Of a DNA stretch of 64,000 nt, positions 36,747 through 44,733 are shown piece after piece; the first letter of the stretch is position 1; every line of letters starts with the position of its first letter. Origin of the DNA: Mesorhizobium ciceri biovar biserrulae WSM1271. GTDB taxonomy: Bacteria; Pseudomonadota; Alphaproteobacteria; Rhizobiales; Rhizobiaceae. The notes beneath the pieces are model-generated. The model made no database searches. It was not told the DNA's origin and was given only the letters and a program-made list of their open reading frames with translations. The DNA lies in contig NC_014923.1 in the NCBI RefSeq assembly GCF_000185905.1, forward strand, positions 5,603,501 through 5,667,500, in the 5' to 3' direction. The position numbers were made by a program, and so were the translations under genes.

Positions 36747-37847
36747 ATGCAGATGGTCATTTTCGGTCTTACCGTCACGTCTTCATGGGGCAACGGCCAT
36801 GCCACCTTATGGAGGGGACTGATCCGAGCCCTCGCCCGGCGCGGCTGGTCCGTTACCTTCTTCGAACGCGACACGCCCTACTATGCCGGAGCGCGCGATC
36901 TTGATCGCCTGGACGGCGGCAACGTCGTGCTCTACCCGGACTGGGAGGACATCCGCCGGGTCGCGGAGCAAACGGTCAAGCAATCGGATGTCATTATCGT
37001 CACCTCTTATTGTCCCGACGCCGTGGACGCCTCGCGGCTGGCGCAGCAGGCAGGCCGCGGACTGCGTGTGTTCTACGATCTGGACACTCCGGTCACGCTT
37101 GCCCGCATCGAACAAGGTGAGCGTCCACCCTATTTCGGCCCTGAGGGTCTTGCCGATTTCGACCTCGTCCTGAGTTACACCGGCGGCTCGGCGGTCGACG
37201 CGCTGAAGACGGTTCTGGGTGCGCGCCATGTGGTGCCGCTCTATGGGCACGTCGATCCCGACCAACACCGGCCGGCAGAGAAGCGGGCCGAATTCGCCGG
37301 TGATCTGTCCTATCTCGGGACCTACGCGGCGGATCGCCAGGCCGGCGTCGAAAAGCTTCTGGTCCGCACCGCCGCGCGTCTACCGGATCAACGCTTCATC
37401 ATCGGCGGCGCACAGTATCCGCAGGAATTCCCGTGGGGCGACAACATCTTCTTCGTCAGGCATCTGCCACCGGCCGATCATCCGGCGTTTTTCTCATCCT
37501 CCCGACTGACGCTGAATGTCACCCGCGAGGCGATGGTGCAAAAAGGCTGGTGTCCTTCGGGCCGGTTGTTCGAAGCGGCGGCATGCGGGGTGCCGATCAT
37601 AACCGACACCTGGCCTGGCCTGAGCAGCTTCTTCGAACCCGGCAGCGAGATCCTGCTGGCCCACGACACCGATGACGTGGTCGCGGCGCTCGCCTTGCCG
37701 GCAGATGAACTCGATGCCATCAAAACCCGTGCGCGCGAACGGGTTCTGGACGAACACACTTCTGCCCGGCGCGCGGCGGAGCTGGACCACATTCTAAACG
37801 ACGCCTTTCAAAGATCTCCCCGCGAACCGATGATGGAAGCAGTCTGA
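36747..37847 (+). CDS. CgeB-like glycosyltransferase
   Basis: 366 residues, paralogue of the protein at 30675 (shared SSWGNGHAT, YDLDTPVTLARI, RHLPPADHPAFF, LNVTREAM, LFEAAACGVPIITD). GT-B-type donor domain at the C-terminus. The ATG at 36747 has GAGG 9 bases upstream. Its stop overlaps the ATG of the nucleotidyltransferase gene by one base. Acceptor and sugar are unknown. Confidence 0.86.
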   Translation: MQMVIFGLTVTSSWGNGHATLWRGLIRALARRGWSVTFFERDTPYYAGARDLDRLDGGNVVLYPDWEDIRRVAEQTVKQSDVIIVTSYCPDAVDASRLAQQAGRGLRVFYDLDTPVTLARIEQGERPPYFGPEGLADFDLVLSYTGGSAVDALKTVLGARHVVPLYGHVDPDQHRPAEKRAEFAGDLSYLGTYAADRQAGVEKLLVRTAARLPDQRFIIGGAQYPQEFPWGDNIFFVRHLPPADHPAFFSSSRLTLNVTREAMVQKGWCPSGRLFEAAACGVPIITDTWPGLSSFFEPGSEILLAHDTDDVVAALALPADELDAIKTRARERVLDEHTSARRAAELDHILNDAFQRSPREPMMEAV

Positions 37848-38650
37848 TGTTGGGCATCGTGCCCGCTGCCGGGCGCGGCAGCCGCATTCAACCGCTCGGC
37901 TTCTCGAAAGAGCTGCTGCCGGTAGGCAGTCGGATCGATGGACAGACGGAGCGTCCCTGCGCGGTGAGCGAGTACCTGGTGCGGCGGATGGTGCGCGCCG
38001 GCGTCGACAAGATCTGTTTCATCATCGGATCGGGCAAATCCGACATTCTCGAATATTACGCCGCCGGCTATGGTGACGCTGCCGCTCTGTTCGTGGTGCA
38101 GCCCAACCCTGTTGGACTTTGCGATGCGATTTTTCGGGCAGCGCCTCTCGTCGCGCCCGAGGAGACGGTTTTGATTGGTTTGCCCGATACGATCTGGTTC
38201 CCCGAGGACGGCTTCTCCTGCCTGCCGGATAGTTCCCTATCGTTTCTGCTCTTCCCGGTGGACCGCCCGGAATTTTTCGATGCCGTGGTTCTCGACGAGG
38301 GAGATCGGGTAAAGGAAATTCAGGTCAAGCGGCAAGACGCTGCCACGAACTGGATCTGGGGGGCGTTCAAGATGCCGGGCCGGATCTTGCACCAGCTCGC
38401 TGCACTCTGGCGTGAACGGGACCGGCGTGACGAATATATCGGCACCCTGATCAATGCCTATCTGGCTGCCGGCGGTGAAGCCTACGGTGTCAGGGCCGGA
38501 GTCTCCTACGTCGATGTCGGCACCTTCAACGGCTATCGCACGGCTCTTCGGCTGCTCGAAGAGGGCGTCGCATCCGAACAACGCCAAACCGCCATGCTTG
38601 TGGGTGGAGCACACCCGCATGTGCCTGTCGTTCCCGGCGAAGGAGCCTGA
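37847..38650 (+). CDS. Sugar-1-phosphate nucleotidyltransferase
   Basis: 267 residues with the nucleotidyltransferase signature near the N-terminus (GRGSRIQPLGFSKELLP), VQPNPVGLCDAI, and the metal-binding aspartate in IGLPDTIWF. It is similar in plan to glucose-1-phosphate thymidylyl- or uridylyltransferases but shorter and without the LbH tail. It makes the activated donor for the cluster's glycosyltransferases. It is tightly packed between the CgeB-like and methyltransferase genes. Confidence 0.87.
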   Translation: MLGIVPAAGRGSRIQPLGFSKELLPVGSRIDGQTERPCAVSEYLVRRMVRAGVDKICFIIGSGKSDILEYYAAGYGDAAALFVVQPNPVGLCDAIFRAAPLVAPEETVLIGLPDTIWFPEDGFSCLPDSSLSFLLFPVDRPEFFDAVVLDEGDRVKEIQVKRQDAATNWIWGAFKMPGRILHQLAALWRERDRRDEYIGTLINAYLAAGGEAYGVRAGVSYVDVGTFNGYRTALRLLEEGVASEQRQTAMLVGGAHPHVPVVPGEGA

Positions 38651-38652
38651 CC

Positions 38653-39414
38653 ATGCTGCATTCCCATGCCGAAATCCGCCGCCGTATCGATGCTCTCGGC
38701 CCATGGTTCCACAACATGGAACTGGCCGGTGTCGAAACCGCTCCCAACCATTTTCTCGGCAATTACCCGCTGATCAAATGGCGCAAATTCGCCGAGGCCA
38801 TTCCCGCGGATCTGACAGGCAAGACGGTGTTGGATATCGGCTGCAATGCCGGCTTCTATTCCATCGAGATGAAACGGCGAGGTGCTGCCCGTGTCCTCGG
38901 CATTGATTTCGATGAGGCTTATCTGGCGCAGGCCCGCTTTGCCGCCGAGATCGCCAATTGCGAGATCGAATTCCAGAAACTGTCGGTCTACGACGTCGGC
39001 GCCCTGCGCGAAACATTCGATATCGTGCTGTTCATGGGGGTGCTTTATCACTTGCGCCACCCGTTGCTTGCGCTCGACCTTATCCGTGAGCATGTCGCCG
39101 GTGATCTGATGATCTTTCAGTCCATGCAGCGCGGCAGCACCGATCTTCCCGAGATGGAAGAGAACTATCATTTCTGGACGCATGACCTGTTCGACCGGCC
39201 GGAATTTCCCAAGCTCCATTTCATCGAGCACCGCTATGCCGACGACCCGACCAACTGGTGGATACCCAATCGAGCCTGCACCGAAGCGATGCTGCGCAGC
39301 GCCGGTTTCGAGATCGTTCTGCACCCTGAGCAGGAGGTCTATTTCTGCCGGGCCGCAGGCGACCCGGCCAGTGGCGGTCCCGTCTACCCCTCGAAAGGAC
39401 AGCGCCATGATTGA
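38653..39414 (+). CDS. SAM-dependent methyltransferase (TIGR04290-like)
   Basis: 253 residues. SAM motif VLDIGCNAGFYS, then FDIVLFMGVLYHLRHPLLAL, giving a class I methyltransferase related to CmoB-type proteins. It resembles the uncharacterised TIGR04290 group, which I recall as occurring next to glycan genes. It may O-methylate a sugar of the product. It starts 2 bases after the nucleotidyltransferase stop, and its last 8 bases overlap the next gene. Confidence 0.85.
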   Translation: MLHSHAEIRRRIDALGPWFHNMELAGVETAPNHFLGNYPLIKWRKFAEAIPADLTGKTVLDIGCNAGFYSIEMKRRGAARVLGIDFDEAYLAQARFAAEIANCEIEFQKLSVYDVGALRETFDIVLFMGVLYHLRHPLLALDLIREHVAGDLMIFQSMQRGSTDLPEMEENYHFWTHDLFDRPEFPKLHFIEHRYADDPTNWWIPNRACTEAMLRSAGFEIVLHPEQEVYFCRAAGDPASGGPVYPSKGQRHD

Positions 39415-40339
39415 AGCCGCGATGATCTGGAACGAGCCCAACAACAAATCGCATTGGGATCCCGAGCTCGACCCCGACTGGAGCCGCTTCGCCAGGATGG
39501 CAATCCTGGCGGCGGACGCAATCGCATCTGAAAACCCGGCTTTGACCAAAGTGCTCGGTGGCATCTCGCCGATAGACCCGGGATTCATCACCCGCATGAA
39601 GGAATTCGGCGTGCTGGATCATGTCGACGCCGTCGCCGTGCACGGCTTTCCGCTCGACTGGAACCTGTGGCAAATCCAGGAATGGCCGCAGAAGATCGGC
39701 GAGATCGCGACCGTCACCGACCTTCCCATCTGGGTCAGCGAAGTCGGCGTATCGACCTTCGGCGCCGAGGAAATCCAGGTCTGGGGGCTCAAGCGAACAG
39801 CTGAATTGCTGCTCGGCAATGCACCACGCGTCCAGTGGTACAGCCTCTACGATCTTCCGCGTGAATGGGAAGCAACGACGCGTCACCGCGAAGCCGAAGG
39901 CTCCTCTTATTACCGTCATTTCCATATGGGGCTGCTGCGCCAGGACGGCACGCCAAAGCCCGCGCTGGAGGAATTCCTGCGCTATACACCCGCAATGGGA
40001 CTGGTGCAGTGGTTTCATTTCGAAGATCCGCGGCTGGACGACGCTGTCGCCTGGATGAAGCGGCTGGGTGTCACCTATATGCGTACCGGGCTTTCCTGGG
40101 CGGACAGTTTTCGGCCGAATGCGCTGGACTGGTTCGACCGGCAGATGGAAGCACTCGCCGATTTCGACGTGACGGTCACCTTCTGCTTCACACCTCAGCA
40201 TCGCGGAATGATGCCCCACCACACCAGCCCGCCACTGGTGCCGGAGGAGTTCGCGGAATTCTGCTCAACCATGATCCGCCGCTATGCGCCTGGCATGACA
40301 TCCGCCTCGCTCCCCACGCGGCGGGCCTCGGCCGCGTGA
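39407..40339 (+). CDS. Glycoside-hydrolase-like protein, apparently permuted barrel
   Basis: 310 residues. IWNEPNNKSHW near residue 8 is the acid/base motif of clan GH-A enzymes (GH39/GH5-like), and PIWVSEVGVS near 110 fits the nucleophile glutamate. No signal peptide is seen. The final third (VAWMKRLGVTYMRTGLSWADS, FDVTVTFCFTPQHRG) looks like the first strands of such a barrel, which normally come before WNEP. The order therefore seems circularly permuted. It may act as a glycosidase or transglycosidase on the cluster product, or be a binding protein. The ATG at 39407 has AAAGGA 7 bases upstream. Confidence 0.72.
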   Translation: MIEAAMIWNEPNNKSHWDPELDPDWSRFARMAILAADAIASENPALTKVLGGISPIDPGFITRMKEFGVLDHVDAVAVHGFPLDWNLWQIQEWPQKIGEIATVTDLPIWVSEVGVSTFGAEEIQVWGLKRTAELLLGNAPRVQWYSLYDLPREWEATTRHREAEGSSYYRHFHMGLLRQDGTPKPALEEFLRYTPAMGLVQWFHFEDPRLDDAVAWMKRLGVTYMRTGLSWADSFRPNALDWFDRQMEALADFDVTVTFCFTPQHRGMMPHHTSPPLVPEEFAEFCSTMIRRYAPGMTSASLPTRRASAA

Positions 40340-40346
40340 AATCGTC

Positions 40347-41495
40347 ATGCTGCCCATGCATCAGATGCCGGACTTCGCAACACCACTGACAGGTGGGGAT
40401 GCGGCGCAGGGCACCGGGACGCAACCGGCCGCGACACTCACCGTCCTCAATGTCGCCTACCCTCTCGCGCCCGTCGGACCCGACGCTGTCGGCGGTGCCG
40501 AACAGGTTCTGTCGATGCTCGATCGGGCATTGGTTCACGCCGGCCATCGATCTATCGTCATTGCTTGCCGTGGCTCCAGCACGAGCGGCACGCTTGTGGA
40601 AATACCGGCCGAAAACGGCATGCTCGACGAGGCGGCGAAGCGCCGCGCGCAAGAGGCCCATCGCAAAGCGATCGCCGCTGCCCGCGCCCGATGGCCCATC
40701 GATGTGGTTCATCTGCACGGCATCGATTTCGACGCTTATCTGCCCGACGATGGTCCGACCTTGGTGACCCTCCACCTGCCGTTGGATTGGTATCCGGCCG
40801 CGGCATTGCGCCCGACGCGTGGCGACCTCTGGCTTCATGCGGTCTCACCCAGCCAGCAGAAAACCGCGCCATCAGGCGCCAGGCTGACGGCACCGATTCC
40901 GAACGGCGTCGACATCCAAGCACTGAACCTGCCGCAGCCGAAGCGCGACTTTGCCCTGGTTCTGAGCCGGGTTTGCCCGGAGAAGGGCATTCACCTGGCG
41001 CTCGATGCAGCCAAACTAGCAGGCGTTCCGCTGGTCGTCGGCGGTAAGGTCTATCCCTACGAAACACATACGCGGTACTTTCGCGACGAGGTCCAATCTC
41101 GCCTCGATGGCCGCCGCCGCTTCCTTGGTCCGCTCGGCTTCACCGCCAAGCGACGCTTTCTCAACGCAGCGCGCTGTCTGGTCATTCCGAGCCTCGCAGC
41201 CGAGACCAGCTCGCTTGTGGCCATGGAGGCCCTCGCCTGCGGTGCCCCGGTAGTCGCCTTTCCAAATGGTGCGCTTCCCGATGTCGTAGAGCACGGCAGG
41301 ACGGGCTTTCTCGTCGACACGGTCGACGAGATGGCCCAAGCCATTCTTGCGGCGCCCAGCTTGGATGCCGAGACATGCAGGGCGGAGGCGCGACGGCGGT
41401 TTTCGCTGGAACGGATGATCTCGTCTTACATGGACGCTTATCAGGCGCTGGCACAGCTTGGCACTGGTCGCCGGCGCTTGGCTGCGACGCCGTGA
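40347..41495 (+). CDS. GT4-like glycosyltransferase
   Basis: 382 residues, GT-B fold. N-terminal loop VGGAEQVLSMLDRAL after the first strand, VVHLHGIDFD, IPNGVD in the linker, LVLSRVCPEKGIHLALDAA and the C-terminal SLAAETSSLVAMEALACGAPVVAF with the donor-site Glu pair. It probably adds a hexose using an NDP-sugar made in the cluster. The stop overlaps the acetyltransferase start (GTGA). Confidence 0.87.
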   Translation: MLPMHQMPDFATPLTGGDAAQGTGTQPAATLTVLNVAYPLAPVGPDAVGGAEQVLSMLDRALVHAGHRSIVIACRGSSTSGTLVEIPAENGMLDEAAKRRAQEAHRKAIAAARARWPIDVVHLHGIDFDAYLPDDGPTLVTLHLPLDWYPAAALRPTRGDLWLHAVSPSQQKTAPSGARLTAPIPNGVDIQALNLPQPKRDFALVLSRVCPEKGIHLALDAAKLAGVPLVVGGKVYPYETHTRYFRDEVQSRLDGRRRFLGPLGFTAKRRFLNAARCLVIPSLAAETSSLVAMEALACGAPVVAFPNGALPDVVEHGRTGFLVDTVDEMAQAILAAPSLDAETCRAEARRRFSLERMISSYMDAYQALAQLGTGRRRLAATP

Positions 41496-42478
41496 GCAAA
41501 GCGGTGCTGCGCTGCGAAATCATCGGTGACCCCGCGCAGTTCGACGCCTTGACGCCGCACTGGTGGAAACTGTGGCAGCAGAGTCCCTCGGCGACGCCGT
41601 TTCAATCTCCCGCCTGGCTGGTGCCATGGTGGCACGCATTCGCACCCGGTGAACTGGCGACAGTCGCGGTCTGGCACGGCGGGGATCTGGTCGGGCTGGC
41701 GCCGTGTTACCTGGAGCATGGGACGGCTGGTTCGAAGCTGCTTCCGGTCGGCATTTCGCTCAGCGATTATCTGGACATCCTGGCTGTCCCTGGTATCGAA
41801 GCCGAGGTTGTCGGCATTATCACCGAGTCGATCTTCACGATCGGGTGGGCGCAATGGATCTTGTCGGACTTGCCACAGGACAGCGTCGCCCTTGCGATGA
41901 AGCATCCCGAGATGGATCGGCCGACCGCCCATGCCGCCTGCCCCGTGCTCGCCATCGCCGGCGACGAAACGCTGGCAGGCTGCGTCCCCGCAAGACGCAG
42001 ACGCCAGTTGCGTCGGGCGCGCCAGGCGGCATCAAGATGCGGCCGGATTGCGCTGTCATCGGCAAACGGCAGTCCGCAAACCTTCCTCGATCAATTGATC
42101 CGCCTGCACAATGTGCGATGGGCCGAACACGGAGGGGGTGTGTTGGCCAACCCCGCCGTCGAGCAATTCCATCGGCTCTCGCTTCCCTTGCTCGATGCTC
42201 ATGGTCTGGTGCGATGCTGGCTGCTCGCGATCGATGACAGGACCATCGGTGCCTATTACGGATTTCACCACCGCGGCCGTGCCTACGCTTATCTGGGTGG
42301 GTTCGACCCTGCTTATGCCGAGGAGAGCCCGGGCGCGATCCTGATTGGCCACGCAATCGTGGAGTCGATCCGCGAAGATGCGCGCGAGTTCGATTTCCTG
42401 CGCGGCCAGGAGGCCTACAAATATGGCTGGGGCGCCGCCGACAGGTGGACGATGCGCAGGGTCTGGACGCGGAGTTGA
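41492..42478 (+). CDS. GNAT/CelD-like acyltransferase
   Basis: 328 residues. Residues about 20-320 match the GNAT-type fold of CelD/BioF2-like proteins (PFQSPAWLVPWWHAF, then LIRLHNVRWAEHGG, and DFLRGQEAYKYGWG at the end). This group includes FemAB-like acyl- or acetyltransferases acting on polysaccharides. The GTG at 41492 overlaps the preceding stop. It probably decorates the glycan with an acyl group. Confidence 0.82.
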   Translation: MSKAVLRCEIIGDPAQFDALTPHWWKLWQQSPSATPFQSPAWLVPWWHAFAPGELATVAVWHGGDLVGLAPCYLEHGTAGSKLLPVGISLSDYLDILAVPGIEAEVVGIITESIFTIGWAQWILSDLPQDSVALAMKHPEMDRPTAHAACPVLAIAGDETLAGCVPARRRRQLRRARQAASRCGRIALSSANGSPQTFLDQLIRLHNVRWAEHGGGVLANPAVEQFHRLSLPLLDAHGLVRCWLLAIDDRTIGAYYGFHHRGRAYAYLGGFDPAYAEESPGAILIGHAIVESIREDAREFDFLRGQEAYKYGWGAADRWTMRRVWTRS

Positions 42479-42481
42479 CCC

Positions 42482-43396
42482 ATGAGTGTAACCGCACCGA
42501 AAGGCGCCCAGCGCCGGACATCGGTCAGGCTGGCGGTTGAAGACTGCATGGCCGACGGTATTTGCGCCGAAGGTGTTCTCGTCAGGCTGGCGCTCCACCT
42601 GCCGCCCACAATTGGGGCAGCGGAATTGGCGGAGGTCGTGCTGAAAGTCCGTCCGGCGGATACCGGCGACGCGGCAAGATTGCGGAAGGTCGCCGGACTG
42701 CTGCGCTGCAAACCAGACGTCTTTGCCATGTTGCGAGCGACGGGCGGCGCCGTTCGCCATGAGCGCAATGAGGACGAGACGAATGCCGATGTCGTCATGC
42801 GGCTGGCGTCCAGCTTCGATGCCGCGGCAGCGATTTCGGGAGCCGCGAGTGTCCAACTGGCATCCCTCGGCGATGTGGAAAGGCTCACAGCCACGACCAA
42901 CGAAATCGTCGCATGGCTGGAAGCCCGAGAATTCACCGGAAGGGAACGGAGCATTCTCGACATCGGTTGCGGCATCGGCCGTTTCGAGCGTGCGCTGTGC
43001 AGATCCTTCAAGCGGATGGTCGGTATCGATATATCGTCGCGAATGATCTCCATCGCCTCAGAGCAATGCGCCGCACTCGGCAATGTCGAGTTACGACCAA
43101 CCTCCGGTCTCGATCTGGCCGATTTCGACGATGCCAGTTTCGATTGCGTGCTGGCGGTCGACAGCTTTCCCTATCTGGTTCTGGCCGGCATGGCAGAGCG
43201 GCATTTCGAAGAAATTGCGCGCGTTCTGAAACGGCCGGGCTGGCTCGCCTTGCTGAACTATTCCTATCGCGGATCGCTTTTCTCAGACCGCGACGATATC
43301 GGCCGTCTGGCGCAAGCTCATCAATTGCGGGTCCTCATCGACGGTGAGAAGCCGTTTCGATCATGGGATGGCAACGCTTTTTTGCTCGCTCGGTGA
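42482..43396 (+). CDS. SAM-dependent methyltransferase
   Basis: 304 residues. The C-terminal half has the class I SAM motif ILDIGCGIGRFE, GIDISSRMI and FDCVLAVDSFPYLV. The N-terminal 130 residues are helical and not recognised; they may bind the acceptor. It is the last gene of the cluster's second half, and the stop is 4 bases upstream of the stress promoter motif for nepR. Confidence 0.83.
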   Translation: MSVTAPKGAQRRTSVRLAVEDCMADGICAEGVLVRLALHLPPTIGAAELAEVVLKVRPADTGDAARLRKVAGLLRCKPDVFAMLRATGGAVRHERNEDETNADVVMRLASSFDAAAAISGAASVQLASLGDVERLTATTNEIVAWLEAREFTGRERSILDIGCGIGRFERALCRSFKRMVGIDISSRMISIASEQCAALGNVELRPTSGLDLADFDDASFDCVLAVDSFPYLVLAGMAERHFEEIARVLKRPGWLALLNYSYRGSLFSDRDDIGRLAQAHQLRVLIDGEKPFRSWDGNAFLLAR

Positions 43397-43399
43397 GAC

Positions 43400-43424
43400 G
43401 GAACATTACAGCACGATGCCAGTT
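43400..43424 (+). promoter_or_regulatory. Predicted sigma EcfG promoter upstream of nepR
   Basis: GGAAC (43400-43404), 16 bases, AGTT (43421-43424), directly after the methyltransferase stop. The nepR ATG is 278 bases downstream, so the leader would be long unless an unseen gene lies between. Confidence 0.6.
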
Positions 43425-43701
43425 CGGACGTCGAGCAAAGGGCACCAACGAGTGTCCTCGATTCGAAGGAGGAGCGCGGGCTGGACGGCAATCGGATCAA
43501 GTCCGAAGGATTACGCCGCTAATCGATTGCCGAAGGACTGAACGCCACCGCGCGGGCCTGTGGTCCGCGGGGCGACCAAGGAGCAAGGAAATAAACCTGT
43601 GCAAGGGTCCGCCGGTCAGCTTCTCGGCGGTGGACACAGGCTTGTAATGCCGGGCGCTTATCACCACACTACGATCAAGGGACCGCTATCAAGAGAATGT
43701 G
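43425..43701 (+). other. Leader region before nepR
   Basis: About 280 bases between the stress promoter motif and nepR. An imperfect GC-rich stem (around 43551-43569, GCGGGCC/GGTCCGC) is visible. No convincing short gene was found, although GGAGG sequences occur near 43470. It could be a structured leader. Confidence 0.4.
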
Positions 43702-43878
43702 ATGTCTCGTTCGAGCGACGATACCGCGGATCCGCATGTCGAGATGGCGGTGGATCGGGAGATTGCCTCCCTGCTGGCAGCCATAGAGCAGGAAAAGATT
43801 CCGGACCGCCTCACCAAGCTGGCGATCGAATTGCAGAACGCGCTCGTCGAGAAACGTCGGCGCGACGCGAACAACTGA
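43702..43878 (+). CDS. nepR: Anti-sigma factor NepR
   Basis: 58 residues. The core EKIPDRLTKLAIELQNALVEK matches the NepR helix pattern (P-D-R-x-x-x-L-x-x-x-L-x-x-x-L) that wraps around sigma EcfG. An acidic N-terminal tail and a short basic tail flank it. NepR sequesters EcfG until phosphorylated PhyR displaces it. The gene ends one base before the convergent ecfG stop, an unusual arrangement because nepR and ecfG are usually co-directional. A stress promoter motif lies 278 bases upstream. Confidence 0.78.
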   Translation: MSRSSDDTADPHVEMAVDREIASLLAAIEQEKIPDRLTKLAIELQNALVEKRRRDANN

Positions 43879-44442
43879 CTATCTGCGGCTGTCGACCTCG
43901 ACGTCGAGCTGACCGTCCGACAGCTGGTTTCTCCTCTCCATCAATGTCTCCAGCGAACTCTCCCCTAGGAGTTCAAGGATGTTGGCGCGCGCACGGTTCA
44001 GGCGGCTTTTGACCGTCCCGACCGCGCAACCGCATATATCGGCGGTTTCCTCGTAGCTCACTCCCAAAACGCCGATCAGCATCAGCACCTCGCGTTGGTG
44101 TTCAGGCAGTCTTTGAATGGCGCCGTGAACTTCCCTGCTCTGAACAGTCCATTCCTGGGTGGCTTCCGAAATTGGTCTCGAAGAGGCGCAGTCGAGCAGG
44201 CCTGGCGCCTCCCGGGCAGCGATCTTGACCCGGGTATAATAGGTGTTGCGCATGATGGTGAAGAGCCACGACTTCATTCGCGTACCGGGTTCGAACTTGT
44301 CGATGTTGGCGAGACCCTTGGTCAGTGTCTCCTGCACGAGATCGTCAGCATCGTCGGGGACGCGGCAGAAGGTGCGGGCGAATGCCCGCAGGGCGGGTAT
44401 CAGGTCAACGATGGAAACTTCATTGGTTTCCTGGTCGGCCAA
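43879..44442 (-). CDS. ecfG: RNA polymerase sigma factor, EcfG (general stress) type
   Basis: 187 residues. Region 2: LIPALRAFARTFCRVPDDADDLVQETLTK..., MKSWLFTIMRNTYYTR. Region 4: LPEHQREVLMLIGVLGVSYEETADICGCAVGTVKSRLNRAR. The close fit to the alphaproteobacterial EcfG/RpoE2 group plus the neighbouring nepR supports this name. The TTG at 44442 has GGAGG 7 bases upstream; an upstream TTG (44463) lacks it. It should bind GGAAC-N16/17-cGTT promoters, of which about 20 occur in this window. Its own upstream region carries a weaker copy, suggesting autoregulation. Confidence 0.88.
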   Translation of the reverse strand: MADQETNEVSIVDLIPALRAFARTFCRVPDDADDLVQETLTKGLANIDKFEPGTRMKSWLFTIMRNTYYTRVKIAAREAPGLLDCASSRPISEATQEWTVQSREVHGAIQRLPEHQREVLMLIGVLGVSYEETADICGCAVGTVKSRLNRARANILELLGESSLETLMERRNQLSDGQLDVEVDSRR

Positions 44443-44509
44443 AAGGCAGCCTCCGGATGACAATGGTCCAGCTCCCAGCAGAAAGAGTGTGTGAACGCAG
44501 CCTCAGCTA

Positions 44510-44534
44510 AATGCATGGAAGTTTGGTTCGTTCC
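44510..44534 (-). promoter_or_regulatory. Possible sigma EcfG promoter for ecfG
   Basis: Minus-strand GGAAC (44534-44530), 16 bases, CATT (44513-44510). The -10 lacks the usual G but keeps TT, as in the looser GGAAC-N18-TT form. It lies 67 bases before the TTG at 44442. Confidence 0.5.
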
Positions 44535-44662
44535 TCTTGCTGGAGACAACTCTTCACAATTCTTCGCGGGCGGAGATGTCTGTCATGCGATCGGCGCATA
44601 CCATCGCCGCAGCAGCGACGCCTCCTTCGACAGTGGTATCTAACAGCGTCCGCTTTTTTACG

Positions 44663-44687
44663 GGAACAAAGCCGTTCACCGGCAGTT
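44663..44687 (+). promoter_or_regulatory. Predicted sigma EcfG promoter for katE
   Basis: GGAAC (44663-44667), 16 bases, AGTT (44684-44687), 46 bases before the ATG at 44734. katE-type catalases are known general-stress targets in rhizobia. Confidence 0.8.
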
Positions 44688-44733
44688 TGATGGCTTGCCA
44701 CTTCAACCTTCCAGTATCGATCGAGGACCTGTC

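Noticed and set aside
43560..44012. A 150-codon plus-strand frame covering nepR
   Set aside because: It is in a different frame from nepR, which has a clear family motif; the longer frame has none.
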